Of a stretch of 64,000 nucleotides of DNA, positions 45,938-55,375 are shown piece after piece. Below the pieces are notes generated by a model, which saw only the letters and a program-made list of their open reading frames with translations, made no database searches and was not told where the DNA came from. A program made the position numbers and the translations under genes. Each line of letters starts with the position of its first letter. Position 1 is the stretch's first letter. The DNA is taken from the NCBI RefSeq assembly GCF_040901545.1, contig NZ_JBBDYL010000004.1, positions 62,001-126,000 of the forward strand, read 5' to 3'. The stretch comes from Sulfuricaulis sp040901545 (lineage in GTDB: Bacteria; Pseudomonadota; Gammaproteobacteria; Acidiferrobacterales; Sulfurifustaceae).

Positions 45938-46711
45938 TTACCTTTTTCCGGGGCCGGATATGCCGTGCAACTTCTCGGTTTCGGGCGAATTGGGAAATTT
46001 GTTCCGCAACCGCAATGCATAACTGGCCTCCGCATTCTTGTTTTTCAACGCGCGCTCGATCTTAACCGCCAGTAATAACGCTTCCGGCGTATCATCCGCG
46101 GCTTGGAAATAGCGCTCGATAAAACCGCGTGCCGGCAGCCGATTGCCGGAATCGAGACTGATTTTAGCCATCTGGTAAAGTGCGCCAGGCAGTTTCGGAT
46201 TGATTCTTAACGCTTCGCGGAAGTATTTTTCCGCCGCCGACGGCAACGGCTTTTTCATCAGACAAACCCCGGCATTCAGATTCACCTCTGCCGCATAGGG
46301 ATAGAGCTGATTGGTCGCTGCGGCATCAAAATATCGAATGGCTTCGTCCAGCCTCCCCCGATCGCAAAGAAAAGTGCCGTAATTGTGTTGCGCCGAGGGA
46401 TTTTTTTCATCGCTATCGAGGGCGCGGCGGAATAAGCGTTCGGCTTCATCCAAATTCTTCAAGCGCCATTGAAAAACTGCCATGATATTATTGGCTTGAG
46501 AGTCGTTCGGCGATTCTTTCAGCGCTATTTCCAGTTCTTTTTTGGCGACATCCAGTTGACCTCGCTGCAGATAGCTCGCGCCAAGCATGACATGCGTTTC
46601 AACCCGTTTGTCGATTTGCTCCCGTCTGGCCTGTCGTTCGGCTGACGAGGCACAACCGACCAGCAACGCGGACAATAGCAGAAGTACCGGTATGGAAACT
46701 TTGCCGTTCAT
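45938..46711 (-). CDS. pilW: Type IV pilus biogenesis lipoprotein PilF/PilW
   Basis: 257 residues. Lipobox LLVGC (Cys 20). Six TPR-like repeats (YLQRGQLDVAKKELEIALKE, NPSAQHNYGTFLCDRGRLDE). Pilotin for the PilQ secretin. The start overlaps the rlmN stop by 4 bp. No other pilus genes are in the window. Confidence 0.92.
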   Translation of the reverse strand: MNGKVSIPVLLLLSALLVGCASSAERQARREQIDKRVETHVMLGASYLQRGQLDVAKKELEIALKESPNDSQANNIMAVFQWRLKNLDEAERLFRRALDSDEKNPSAQHNYGTFLCDRGRLDEAIRYFDAAATNQLYPYAAEVNLNAGVCLMKKPLPSAAEKYFREALRINPKLPGALYQMAKISLDSGNRLPARGFIERYFQAADDTPEALLLAVKIERALKNKNAEASYALRLRNKFPNSPETEKLHGISGPGKR

Positions 46712-47805
46712 GATTGGATTTGCGACATAATACGCACACGACGGCGCGTGCGGTCCTGGATTCGGCCGGCAAGCTGGCCGCAGGCGGCGTCAATATCGTC
46801 ACCGCGTGTTTTGCGGGTTATCGTGGTGAGTCCCGCTTTGATCAACACTTCACGAAATCGGTCTATGGATTCATTCGATGACCGCCGGTAGCGCGTCTGA
46901 GGAAATGGGTTGAAAGGAATCAAATTGACTTTCGACGGCACCGTCATCAGGAGCTCCGCCAGCTCTTGGGCGTGCTCTACGCCATCGTTAATGCCGGCAA
47001 GCATTACATATTCAAAGGTAATTCGGCTGCGTGGCGAAATGTCGCAGTATCGGCGGCAGGCACCGAGCAATTCACGTATGGGATATTTCCTGTTCAGCGG
47101 CACCAACTCATTCCGCAACAGGTCGTTTGGGGCATGCAGCGATACCGCCAGACTGACGGGACATGCTTCACGCAGCCGGTCCATCATCGGTACCACCCCG
47201 GCGGTAGAAAGTGTCACGCGACGACGCGACAACCCGTAAGCATGGTCATCCAGCATGAGTCGCATGGCCGGAACGACGTTCTCGAAATTGAGCAGAGGCT
47301 CCCCCATACCCATGAATACCACGTTGGTAATAATCCGTTCGCCTTTGGGATCGCGGCCCAGGGAACGATTGGCGACAAGCAATTGCGAGATTATTTCGTC
47401 TACCGTCAAACTGCGATTGAACCCCTGATGACCCGTGGCGCAAAAAGTGCAATTCAGCGTACAGCCCACCTGGGATGAGACACACAGCGTGCCCCGGTCT
47501 TCCTCAGGGATAAACACGGTCTCGATACAATTGCCATCCATCAATCTCAACAGCCACTTGCGCGTGCCGTCCGTCGCCACCTGATCCAACTCGACTTCCG
47601 GCAGGCGGATCTCGGCAATATCTCGCAAGCGCGCGCGCAATTCCTTGCTCAAATTCGTCATGTCATCGAAATTGTCCACGCCGTACTGATGGATCCACTT
47701 TACAACCTGCGTGGCGCGGAATGGCTGGTCACCGATACCGGCAAAGAAATCCTGCATGCTCCGACGGTCATGGTTAAGCAAATTAGTTTTTGCGGTATCT
47801 GACAA
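46708..47805 (-). CDS. rlmN: 23S rRNA/tRNA m2A methyltransferase RlmN
   Basis: 365 residues from TTG at 47805 (LSDTAKTNLLNHDRRSMQDF) with AGAGGA five bases upstream; another TTG at 47853 gives a longer, less family-like N-terminus. Radical-SAM motif CTLNCTFC (CxxxCxxC), VFMGMGEPLLN and the catalytic C-terminal Cys in the DIDAACGQL motif. Methylates A2503 of 23S rRNA and A37 of some tRNAs. Confidence 0.94.
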   Translation of the reverse strand: MSDTAKTNLLNHDRRSMQDFFAGIGDQPFRATQVVKWIHQYGVDNFDDMTNLSKELRARLRDIAEIRLPEVELDQVATDGTRKWLLRLMDGNCIETVFIPEEDRGTLCVSSQVGCTLNCTFCATGHQGFNRSLTVDEIISQLLVANRSLGRDPKGERIITNVVFMGMGEPLLNFENVVPAMRLMLDDHAYGLSRRRVTLSTAGVVPMMDRLREACPVSLAVSLHAPNDLLRNELVPLNRKYPIRELLGACRRYCDISPRSRITFEYVMLAGINDGVEHAQELAELLMTVPSKVNLIPFNPFPQTRYRRSSNESIDRFREVLIKAGLTTITRKTRGDDIDAACGQLAGRIQDRTRRRVRIMSQIQS

Positions 47806-48021
47806 GATTGTCCTCTGCGTACGGGTAAGCGCCGTTGCACCTTGGCGAGCCAAGTTAAATTATTGCCTTGGGCTTGCCATCTGTGGTGATTTTCAAAAAA
47901 CTCTCGCAAACTAAGGAAAAAGCAGGAAATTTTCACCCGACCTGCGCGTATAGTGTAGCGTCTGACAACTTGCCAGACAATGAAACCGGCCTATTTCCCC
48001 TGGGTGGTCGCGAGGCGCGCC

Positions 48022-48225
48022 TCAGCCTTCGTGTTCCTCCATCCAGGCCATCTGAATCGCCTCGAGGATTTTTTCGCCGGTTCGCTCGGGTTTATCGTCG
48101 AAATCCGGCAAGCCAATCACCCACTTATGCAAATCGGTGAAGCGGACGGTCATCGGGTTCACATCCGGAAACTTCTCGCTCAGTTCGATGGCGATATCCC
48201 GGGTATCGGTCCATTTCAGTCCCAT
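48022..48225 (-). CDS. iscX: Fe-S assembly protein IscX
   Basis: 67 residues: MGLKWTDTRDIAIELSEKFP through DLHKWVIGLPDFDDKP, the complete IscX signature. Acidic protein binding IscS and iron. Ribosome binding site AAGGAG before the ATG. It follows fdx by 10 bp as the last gene of the isc operon. About 215 bp to rlmN show no further gene. Confidence 0.95.
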   Translation of the reverse strand: MGLKWTDTRDIAIELSEKFPDVNPMTVRFTDLHKWVIGLPDFDDKPERTGEKILEAIQMAWMEEHEG

Positions 48226-48235
48226 AGGCGGCTCC

Positions 48236-48574
48236 TTAATGCTGTTCGGACACGAGATTGATGGTGTATTTGGGAATTTCCACAACCAGCTCCTGATTCC
48301 CGACCTTGGCCTGACAGGAAAGACGCGATTCGGGTTCCAATCCCCAAGCCTTGTCGAGCAGGTCTTCTTCCTTATCCTCGGCGGTCCCAAGGCTGTCAAA
48401 GCCTTTGCGCACCACGACATGACAAGTGGTGCAGGCGCAGGATTTTTCACACGCGTGTTCGATTGGAATGCCGGCATTGAGCGCAGCATCGCAGATGCTG
48501 ATGCCTGGCTCCACTTCGATGGTTTTCCCTTTCGGGCAAATCTGTGGATGCGGCAGGAAAGTAATGCGCGTCAT
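48236..48574 (-). CDS. fdx: Isc-type [2Fe-2S] ferredoxin
   Basis: 112 residues. Ligands in CEKSCACTTCHVV and LSCQAKV (adrenodoxin-type CxxxxxCxxC...C). Supplies electrons for cluster assembly on IscU. Overlaps hscA by 4 bp. Confidence 0.96.
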   Translation of the reverse strand: MTRITFLPHPQICPKGKTIEVEPGISICDAALNAGIPIEHACEKSCACTTCHVVVRKGFDSLGTAEDKEEDLLDKAWGLEPESRLSCQAKVGNQELVVEIPKYTINLVSEQH

Positions 48575-50472
48575 GTTTGAGGAGCGTCCTCGGGAGGATT
48601 GAACTCCTCGATCTTGTGGCCGGCAAGGGCTCTGCGAACATTCGCGTCCATGCGACGCATGGCAAACGTCTGGGTGGCGTCATTGAGAGACTTGATGCAT
48701 TGCCTGATGACCGCCACTTCAGTCACATTCCGCGCATGTGTCAGGTTGCGCAACGCCAAGTCGATTTTATCCCGTTCATTTTCATCAAGCAGATGCCCGT
48801 CGGCCGCAAGCGCTCCCGTAACCGCGGAGATCAAGCGATCGGCGTCGACCTGTTGTTCACGGAGCGCGCGTTTCTGTTCGTCATCGCGGGCATAGGTTAT
48901 TGAATCGCGCAACATCGTCTCGATTTCATTGTCCGTAAGGCCATAAGACGGTTTCACGACCACGCTGCTCTCCACGCCCGTTGTCAGCTCTTTGGCTTGA
49001 ACACCGAGTAAGCCATCCGCATCGATCTGGAATGATACCCTGATCCGCGCCGCGCCAGCTGCCATGGGCGGGATACCGCGAAGTTCAAAACGCGCGAGCG
49101 AGCGACAATCGGAAACCAGTTCACGCTCGCCTTGGACCACGTGAATCAGGAGCGCGGTCTGACCGTCCTTGAATGTGGTGAAATTTTGGGCCTTCGCCAC
49201 CGGAATGGTGGTATTGCGGGGGATAATCTTTTCCACCATGCCGCCCATGATCTCGATACCCAGCGACAGGGGAATAACGTCAAGCAACAGCATATCTTCA
49301 TCACGTTTGTTGCCGATCAAAATATCGGCTTGGAGCGCCGCCCCGATTGCCACAACCTTGTCCGGATCGATGTCCGCCAAAGGTTCACGTGCAAAAAATT
49401 GCGCGACCTTTTCACGTACCCGCGGCATGCGCGTCGCGCCGCCTACCAACACCACGCCATCCACGTCGCCGGAGCGGATGCCGGCATCGCGGAGCGCGCG
49501 ACGACAGGGAGGTAGCGTACGATCAATCAGTGGATCGACCAGTGAAAGCATGTGTTTTCGGCTAAGCACGCCACGCCAGATGTCATTTTGGCTGCGCTCG
49601 ATTTGAATTGTGGTGCTTTCGTCCATTGTCAAGCTCTCTCTGGCTGCGCGTGCATCGCGCAACAAGCGCCGCAACCGTTTGTGATCGGCGTCATACTCGA
49701 TATTCGCCTCGCGCATGGCCCATTCGGCGATTGCATAATCCATGTCATCGCCGCCCAATGCGGAATCGCCCGCCGTGGCCATCACCTCGAATACACCCCG
49801 ATTAAGCCGCAGGAGCGAAATGTCAAACGTGCCGCCTCCCAGGTCGTAAATGGCATAGATGCCCTGCGGATTCTTGTCGAGTCCGTAGGCGACGGCGGCA
49901 GCGGTCGGTTCATTTAGCAATCGCAAGACATTCAGGCCGGCGATACGGGCGGCGTCCTTGGTTGCCTGACGCTGGGCTTCGTCAAAATAGGCAGGCACGG
50001 TGATTACCGCCTCGGCGATTTCTGTTCCCAGAATCTCAGAAGCGCGATTTCTTAGGTTTTTCAGTATTTCGGCTGACACTTCCACCGGACTTTGCTCGCC
50101 GGCTACGGTCCGGATGCGTGGCATGGCGGAATCGCCACGTGAAAACTCATACGGCAGGAATTTCCCGAGTTTTCGCACATCCTCAATGCCGCGGCCCATC
50201 AGTCGCTTCACCGAAGCGATGGTATTGAGCGGATCTTCGTGCGCCACGGCAATGGCCTCGTAACCGACCACCGGCCTGTTCCCGGCCAGATAACGTACCA
50301 CGGAAGGCAGCAGATGGCGGCCCTGTTCGTCCGGAAGCGTTTCAGCCACGCCATTGCGCACACATGCGACCAGCGAATTGGTCGTGCCGAGGTCAATTCC
50401 CACGGCGCTTCGCCGCTCATGAGGCACGCTCGTCCGGCCCGGTTCGCTAATCTGAAACAATGTCATAGTCAT
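48571..50472 (-). CDS. hscA: Fe-S chaperone HscA (Hsp70 type)
   Basis: 633 residues. Nucleotide domain starts AVGIDLGTTNSLVACV, with PAYFDEAQRQATKDAA and IYDLGGGTFDISLL; a substrate domain and lid follow. Helps transfer clusters from IscU through its LPPVK motif. An alternative ATG six bases in is possible. About 110 bp lie between hscB and hscA, wider than other spacings here. Confidence 0.96.
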   Translation of the reverse strand: MTMTLFQISEPGRTSVPHERRSAVGIDLGTTNSLVACVRNGVAETLPDEQGRHLLPSVVRYLAGNRPVVGYEAIAVAHEDPLNTIASVKRLMGRGIEDVRKLGKFLPYEFSRGDSAMPRIRTVAGEQSPVEVSAEILKNLRNRASEILGTEIAEAVITVPAYFDEAQRQATKDAARIAGLNVLRLLNEPTAAAVAYGLDKNPQGIYAIYDLGGGTFDISLLRLNRGVFEVMATAGDSALGGDDMDYAIAEWAMREANIEYDADHKRLRRLLRDARAARESLTMDESTTIQIERSQNDIWRGVLSRKHMLSLVDPLIDRTLPPCRRALRDAGIRSGDVDGVVLVGGATRMPRVREKVAQFFAREPLADIDPDKVVAIGAALQADILIGNKRDEDMLLLDVIPLSLGIEIMGGMVEKIIPRNTTIPVAKAQNFTTFKDGQTALLIHVVQGERELVSDCRSLARFELRGIPPMAAGAARIRVSFQIDADGLLGVQAKELTTGVESSVVVKPSYGLTDNEIETMLRDSITYARDDEQKRALREQQVDADRLISAVTGALAADGHLLDENERDKIDLALRNLTHARNVTEVAVIRQCIKSLNDATQTFAMRRMDANVRRALAGHKIEEFNPPEDAPQT

Positions 50473-50582
50473 TTAATGTTAAGGCAGTGACCCGCGCCTG
50501 AGATGAAACGGTTATGAAACAATCAGATTGAGGATTTCAATGATGTTGAAGCTGCCTATGCTGACAACTTTAAGGCGATTGG

Positions 50583-51122
50583 TTAACCCATTTCTTCCTC
50601 AAGGTTGTCGATTTCCTTGCGCATCTTCTCAAGAAACTGAAGTTCTCTGGCCGTATCACGGGCACGTAAAGTAGCTTCCGGGGTGTTTTCGGCAACCGCG
50701 CCGCGAAAATTTTCAATTCCTTTTTGCAAACGTCTTTCAATCAGGTTTGCCAGTTCGGTTATTTTCTTGTGCGGATTATCCGCCTGCCTCAGCGCTTCGA
50801 GATTTTCGCGCCATTCCATCTGTTCCAGGAGAAATGCCGAATCCATCGAGGTATCGGACTCATCGTCGATATCAACTCCGCGCAGACTCAGGAGGTAACG
50901 GCCTCTCCGGATCGGATCCTTGAGTATCTGAAAGGCATCGTTGACCAGCGTCGTCATCTGCAACGATACACGGCGGTCCTGATCGGAGGAATGCGCAAAT
51001 TTGTCCGGATGAATACGGCGCTGCATTTCACGATAACGCGACACCAGATCGGCCAAGTCAACATCGAACTTCACGGGAAGACCGAACAATTCGAAATGAT
51101 TTTTTTCCGGAGCGGCTCGCAT
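50583..51122 (-). CDS. hscB: Fe-S co-chaperone HscB
   Basis: 179 residues from the ATG at 51122 (MRAAPEKNHFELFGL). A longer frame to 51212 overlaps iscA and is discarded. J-domain with HPD in RIHPDKFAH and a C-terminal three-helix domain that binds IscU. Stimulates HscA ATPase. Confidence 0.94.
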   Translation of the reverse strand: MRAAPEKNHFELFGLPVKFDVDLADLVSRYREMQRRIHPDKFAHSSDQDRRVSLQMTTLVNDAFQILKDPIRRGRYLLSLRGVDIDDESDTSMDSAFLLEQMEWRENLEALRQADNPHKKITELANLIERRLQKGIENFRGAVAENTPEATLRARDTARELQFLEKMRKEIDNLEEEMG

Positions 51123-51141
51123 GCCGGAGGCGATCACCGGC

Positions 51142-51465
51142 TCAGACGTTGAAGCTTTCGCCGCAGCCGCAGCTGTCCTTGACGTTGGGGTTATTGAACT
51201 TGAAACCTTCATTCAATCCTTCGCGGGTATAGTCGAGTTCCGTGCCATCGAGATAAATCAGGCTTTTCGCATCGACAATGATCTTGGCGCCGTGACTTTC
51301 ATAGACATGATCCTCGGGCTCGATCTTGTCGGCATATTCGATGACATAAGCCTTTCCCGAGCAACCTGACGGTCGCACACCCAGACGCAATCCTTCCCCC
51401 CTGCCGCGCTGCTGAATGAAATTGCGGACACGCTCTGCGGCTGCTTGGGTCAAGGTGATCGACAC
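51142..51465 (-). CDS. iscA: A-type Fe-S carrier IscA
   Basis: 107 residues from a GTG start at 51465. Three conserved Cys: GCSGKAYV and the C-terminal SCGCGESF. Carries or delivers Fe-S clusters. It lies 34 bp from iscU. Confidence 0.95.
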   Translation of the reverse strand: MSITLTQAAAERVRNFIQQRGRGEGLRLGVRPSGCSGKAYVIEYADKIEPEDHVYESHGAKIIVDAKSLIYLDGTELDYTREGLNEGFKFNNPNVKDSCGCGESFNV

Positions 51466-51499
51466 GTCGTTAAGATTCCGTATGCCTGACTGAAATGGT

Positions 51500-51907
51500 T
51501 CAAGCCGCGTCGGCCTTTTTGCCTTTGCCGCCGGACTTTTCCCGATAATTCGCTATTGCCGCCTTGATTGCATCTTCAGCAAGAACGGAACAGTGAATCT
51601 TGACCGGTGGCAGCGCCAACTCCTCGACGATCTGGGTATTCTTGATCTTGCCCGCCTCTTCAATCGTCTTGCCCTTGACCCACTCGGTCAAGAGGGAACT
51701 TGAAGCAATAGCGCTTCCGCAGCCGTAAGTCTTGAATTTGGCATCCTCGATAACACCCTGGTCGTTGACCTTGATTTGCAGCTTCATGACATCGCCACAG
51801 GCAGGCGCGCCGACCATGCCGGTACCGACATTTGGTTCGCTCTTGTCGAACGAACCCACGTTGCGCGGGTTTTCATAATGATCCAATACTTTGTCACTGT
51901 ATGCCAT
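51500..51907 (-). CDS. iscU: Fe-S scaffold protein IscU
   Basis: 135 residues from the ATG at 51907 with ribosome binding site GGAGG. Cluster ligands in GAPACGDVM, KTYGCGSAIASSS and KIHCSVLAEDA. The HscA recognition motif LPPVK is intact. C-terminal basic Lys/Gly tail. Confidence 0.97.
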   Translation of the reverse strand: MAYSDKVLDHYENPRNVGSFDKSEPNVGTGMVGAPACGDVMKLQIKVNDQGVIEDAKFKTYGCGSAIASSSLLTEWVKGKTIEEAGKIKNTQIVEELALPPVKIHCSVLAEDAIKAAIANYREKSGGKGKKADAA

Positions 51908-51924
51908 ATAAACCTCCAGTACCA

Positions 51925-51944
51925 AGTCCTGAGTCCTCAGGACT
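51925..51944. repeat. Perfect palindrome between iscS and iscU
   Basis: AGTCCTGAGTCCTCAGGACT: 9-bp arms around TC, three bases after the iscS stop. Units AGTACCA-AGTCCTG-AGTCCTC-AGGACTG show a 7-base rhythm like the other heptamer arrays. It could cause partial termination or stabilise the iscRS message. Confidence 0.75.
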
Positions 51945-51946
51945 GT

Positions 51947-53161
51947 TTAATGCGCGGCCCACTGTACCTTGCTGAGATCCACGCCTTCCTCGTGCATTTC
52001 CCAAAGCGGCGAAAGCAAGCGAAGCTTTGCTACTTTCTCCTTTACCAGTGCAGACGCATGATCGATTTCTTCCTGCGTGGTAAACCGGCCGATGGTGAAA
52101 CGAATGGAACTGTGCGCCAGTTCGTCATTGCGGCCAAGTGCGCGCAACACGTAAGAAGGCTCTAAACTCGCCGAGGTACAGGCTGATCCCGAGGACACGG
52201 CGATGTCCTTAAGCGCCATGATGAGCGATTCGCCTTCGACAAAATTGAAGCTTATATTGAGATTTCCGGCGATGCGGTGATTGAGGTCGCCGTTGATGTA
52301 AATCTCGGGTATATCCTTGAAAGCATCGAGCAAGCGATCGCGTAGCGCGCGGAGCCGTGCCATCTCGGCGGGCATTTCCGCTTTAGCCAGGCGGAACGCT
52401 TCGCCCATCCCGGCACACTGATGTGTCGCGAGCGTTCCGGAACGCATCCCGCGTTCGTGTCCTCCGCCATGAATTTGAGCCTCGAGCCGCACGCGGGGCT
52501 TGCGGCGAACATACAGCGCGCCGATTCCTTTCGGGCCGTAAATCTTGTGCGCCGAAAGCGACATGAGATCGACATTGATGGCATTCACGTCTATCGGGAC
52601 CTTGCCGGCACTTTGCGCAGCATCGCAGTGAAACAGCACGCCGCTTTCGCGTGTAAGCTTTCCAATCGCCGCGACATCCTGAATGACGCCGATCTCGTTG
52701 TTCACGTGCATGACGGAAACCAGAATGGTGTCTGGCCGGATTGCGGCCTTGAGTTTCTCCAAGTCGAGCAGTCCGTTCGGTTCGGGGTCGAGGTAGGAAA
52801 TTTCGAAACCTTCGCGCTCGAGCTGGCGACACGTATCAAGCACCGCCTTGTGTTCTGTCTTGCAAGTTACGATATGCTTGCCTTTCTTTTCGTAAAATTT
52901 CGCCACGCCTTTGATCGCCAGGTTGTCGGACTCGGTCGCGCCCGAGGTCCAGACGATTTCCTTGGGATCTGCCCCGATGAGCGCCGCCACCTGCGCGCGC
53001 GCCTCTTCCACCGCCTCTTCAGCATGCCACCCAAAGGAATGTGAGCGGGAGGCCGGATTGCCGAATTCGCCATCGAGGGTCAGGAACTGGCACATTTTTT
53101 CCGCCACGCGCGGATCAACCGGCGTGGTCGCGGAATAGTCCAGATAAATCGGCTTTTTCAT
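51947..53161 (-). CDS. iscS: Cysteine desulfurase IscS
   Basis: 404 residues. PLP Lys in SLSAHKIYGPKG, ATESDNLAIKG, HCDAAQSAGK and active-site Cys in SSGSACTSASLEPS. Releases sulfur from cysteine for Fe-S clusters and tRNA thiolation. 123 bp separate it from iscR. Confidence 0.97.
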   Translation of the reverse strand: MKKPIYLDYSATTPVDPRVAEKMCQFLTLDGEFGNPASRSHSFGWHAEEAVEEARAQVAALIGADPKEIVWTSGATESDNLAIKGVAKFYEKKGKHIVTCKTEHKAVLDTCRQLEREGFEISYLDPEPNGLLDLEKLKAAIRPDTILVSVMHVNNEIGVIQDVAAIGKLTRESGVLFHCDAAQSAGKVPIDVNAINVDLMSLSAHKIYGPKGIGALYVRRKPRVRLEAQIHGGGHERGMRSGTLATHQCAGMGEAFRLAKAEMPAEMARLRALRDRLLDAFKDIPEIYINGDLNHRIAGNLNISFNFVEGESLIMALKDIAVSSGSACTSASLEPSYVLRALGRNDELAHSSIRFTIGRFTTQEEIDHASALVKEKVAKLRLLSPLWEMHEEGVDLSKVQWAAH

Positions 53162-53284
53162 ATTCAGTACTCTCCGGCACCTCGGCTTTTATCTACCCAA
53201 ATAGCGGCGTGCACCCGCCGCCATCTTTAAGGATGCCATATCGGGATACGTCAGCATATCCGAACCAGCCACGAAAATGATGGG

Positions 53285-53740
53285 TCATTGCGCCGACGCC
53301 TGCATCCTTTCTTCCAGGCGTGAAGCCACTTCCTGCACGTGCGGCTTGGTGACCAGATCGCCCAACGTGATCCCATGCAGGAATTCATAAATGCGGATGC
53401 TCAGATCCTCCCACAGCTGATGCGTAAGACAAGTTTCATCGCCATGGCAGTTCTTCTCTCCGCCGCAACGCGTGGCGTCAATGCTTTCATTGATGGCCAC
53501 GATAATTTCCGCGACGGATATTTTTCCCGGCTCCATAGCCAGGGTATATCCCCCTCCCGGACCGCGCACACTGTCCACCAACCCGGTGCGACGTAGCTTG
53601 GCAAAGAGCTGTTCAAGGTACGACAGTGAAATTCCCTGCCGTTTGGCGATTTCCGCCAGTGTCACAGCCCCCTTGTCATAGCGCAGGGCCAGATCCAGCA
53701 TTGCTGTCACGGCATAACGACCTTTGGTTGTCAGTTTCAT
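53285..53740 (-). CDS. iscR: Fe-S cluster-sensing repressor IscR
   Basis: 151 residues, Rrf2 family. Winged helix (MKLTTKGRYAVTAMLDLAL, ISLSYLEQLFAKLRRTGLV) and the three Cys cluster ligands in CGGEKNCHGDETC. Holo-IscR represses its own operon; the matching operator lies directly upstream. Confidence 0.96.
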   Translation of the reverse strand: MKLTTKGRYAVTAMLDLALRYDKGAVTLAEIAKRQGISLSYLEQLFAKLRRTGLVDSVRGPGGGYTLAMEPGKISVAEIIVAINESIDATRCGGEKNCHGDETCLTHQLWEDLSIRIYEFLHGITLGDLVTKPHVQEVASRLEERMQASAQ

Positions 53741-53773
53741 GGATTTAATCCCATACGATATTGTACCGATACA

Positions 53774-53805
53774 ATTCTACATACTTGATGGATTTAGTCA
53801 ACTAT
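53774..53805 (-). promoter_or_regulatory. iscR promoter overlapped by an IscR type 1 operator
   Basis: Minus strand: -35 TTGACT, 16 nt, -10 TAGAAT, giving a leader of about 30 nt to iscR. The 25 bases at 53781-53805 match the IscR type 1 consensus at 23 of 25 positions by my alignment (left half ATAGTTGACT, right half TCAAGTAT). The operator covers the -35 element and the cysE stop codon. Confidence 0.8.
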
Positions 53806-54592
53806 TCTCTTTGTTTTCGCTGCTTTTCTGGTGAGCGGTATCCTGTGATTCTTCCAAGGCTTCGACCTCAAGTTCAGGTAAGTCCAGATTTACCTTGATT
53901 CCAGCCGCCTCCAGGGTGGATGATAAAACTTTCATCTTTTTATCAATAAGATGCATATGGTCCAGCATCAAATCTATCACTTGGGCCACTGGGTCTAAGA
54001 TATCCTTGGTCTGACCGTAGGCCTCAAACCCAATTTTCTTAGCCATCGCCTCGCGGTGTGGGGATTTTGATGCATCTTTTTCTGCGCCGATAACCCGACC
54101 GGGTATGCCAATCACTGTCGCTCCAGCCGGCACATCTCTGACCACTACCGAGTTTGAACCTACCCGGGCCCCATCACCGACATTAATTGGCCCAAGAATT
54201 TTCGCCCCGGCACCCACAACCACGTTGTTTCCCAGCGAAGGATGACGTTTTTCCTTTCTCCAAGTGGTGCCGCCAAGCGTAACGCCATGGTATAGCGTGC
54301 AATCATCGCCGATCGTGGCGGTTTCCCCAATAACTACCCCCATGCCATGATCGATAAAAAAGCGCCGGCCAATTTTGGCGCCGGGGTGAATTTCAATACC
54401 CGTAACCCAGCGCGCCAGCAGCGATAACACCCTGGCGAGCCACTTCAGGCGCCACTGCCATAGTAGGTGAGATAAGCGGTGGATCACCAGCGCATGCACT
54501 CCCGGGTAAGTCGTTACCACTTCAAATACCGTTCGTGCCGCCGGGTCGCGCTGGAAGACGCTGTTTATATATTCACGTAAGTTTTTAAGCAT
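53798..54592 (-). CDS. cysE: Serine O-acetyltransferase (short EpsC type)
   Basis: 264 residues. Left-handed beta-helix hexapeptide repeats (FIDHGMGVVIGETATIGDDC, GARVGSNSVVVRDVPAGATV) with the catalytic His/Asp region. Makes O-acetylserine for cysteine synthesis. It lacks the long N-terminal domain of E. coli CysE and has an acidic C-terminal tail. Sited between trmJ and iscR, a common place for it, linking cysteine supply to Fe-S assembly. Confidence 0.94.
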   Translation of the reverse strand: MLKNLREYINSVFQRDPAARTVFEVVTTYPGVHALVIHRLSHLLWQWRLKWLARVLSLLARWVTGIEIHPGAKIGRRFFIDHGMGVVIGETATIGDDCTLYHGVTLGGTTWRKEKRHPSLGNNVVVGAGAKILGPINVGDGARVGSNSVVVRDVPAGATVIGIPGRVIGAEKDASKSPHREAMAKKIGFEAYGQTKDILDPVAQVIDLMLDHMHLIDKKMKVLSSTLEAAGIKVNLDLPELEVEALEESQDTAHQKSSENKENS

Positions 54593-54625
54593 AAGCGTTA
54601 ATTTCCTGATTTGGCTATATTATCT

Positions 54626-55375
54626 TTATTCTTGAGTATTTTTGTCAAGATTACCGAGGTTTTGCTGCACGGATGTGAGTATGCCGCGCATGATATTCAA
54701 TTCGTTATGGTCAAGACCAGCGCGATTAAACAATCGAGCCAGACGTCGCATCAGCAGCCTCGGATTTCCCGGGTCGAGAAATCCAACCTGTTCCAGCACC
54801 GCTCTCAGATGGCGGTAAAACAGCTGCATTTCTTCACCCTTCACGGGCCTGCCATCGCGAAAATCGGAAACATGTGCCCCAGGATATACCTGCGACGCGC
54901 GGTATATCTCGTAGGCCAGGATTTGTACCGCGCAAGCGAGATTCAGGGAGGAAAAGTCCTTGTCCGCCGCTATGGTAACGACAAAATGGCATCTATCCAG
55001 CTCGGTGTTGAGCAGGCCGGTACGTTCTTGCCCAAAAAGCAGGGCAACCGGCCCTTCAAGCGCCCCATCGAGTAGCCGGCGTGCACAGCCATCGGGCTCA
55101 AGCCCCGGCCATTCGATACGTCGCTGCCGAGCCGTGGTTCCCATGACCAGGTGGCAATCCTTAAGCGCCATATCGAGCGTGTCGCATATCACGGCGTCTC
55201 GTAATAGATCGATCGCACCAGCGGCTCGATCCATGGCCTGGGGGCTTGGGTAACTCTCGGGGGCCACGAGATACAAGCTTCGCAACGACATGTTCTTCAT
55301 CGCGCGCGCCGCCGCTCCAATATTTCCGGGGTGTGTCGGTCGCACGAGGACGATGCGAATATTCGAAAGCGGCAT
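54626..55375 (-). CDS. trmJ: tRNA (Cm32/Um32) 2'-O-methyltransferase TrmJ
   Basis: 249 residues, SPOUT family. IRIVLVRPTHPGNIGAAARA, VALLFGQERTGLLNTEL and FSSLNLACAVQILAYEIYRA form the knotted SAM site. Lies upstream of cysE-iscR on the same strand and divergent from suhB. Confidence 0.94.
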   Translation of the reverse strand: MPLSNIRIVLVRPTHPGNIGAAARAMKNMSLRSLYLVAPESYPSPQAMDRAAGAIDLLRDAVICDTLDMALKDCHLVMGTTARQRRIEWPGLEPDGCARRLLDGALEGPVALLFGQERTGLLNTELDRCHFVVTIAADKDFSSLNLACAVQILAYEIYRASQVYPGAHVSDFRDGRPVKGEEMQLFYRHLRAVLEQVGFLDPGNPRLLMRRLARLFNRAGLDHNELNIMRGILTSVQQNLGNLDKNTQE

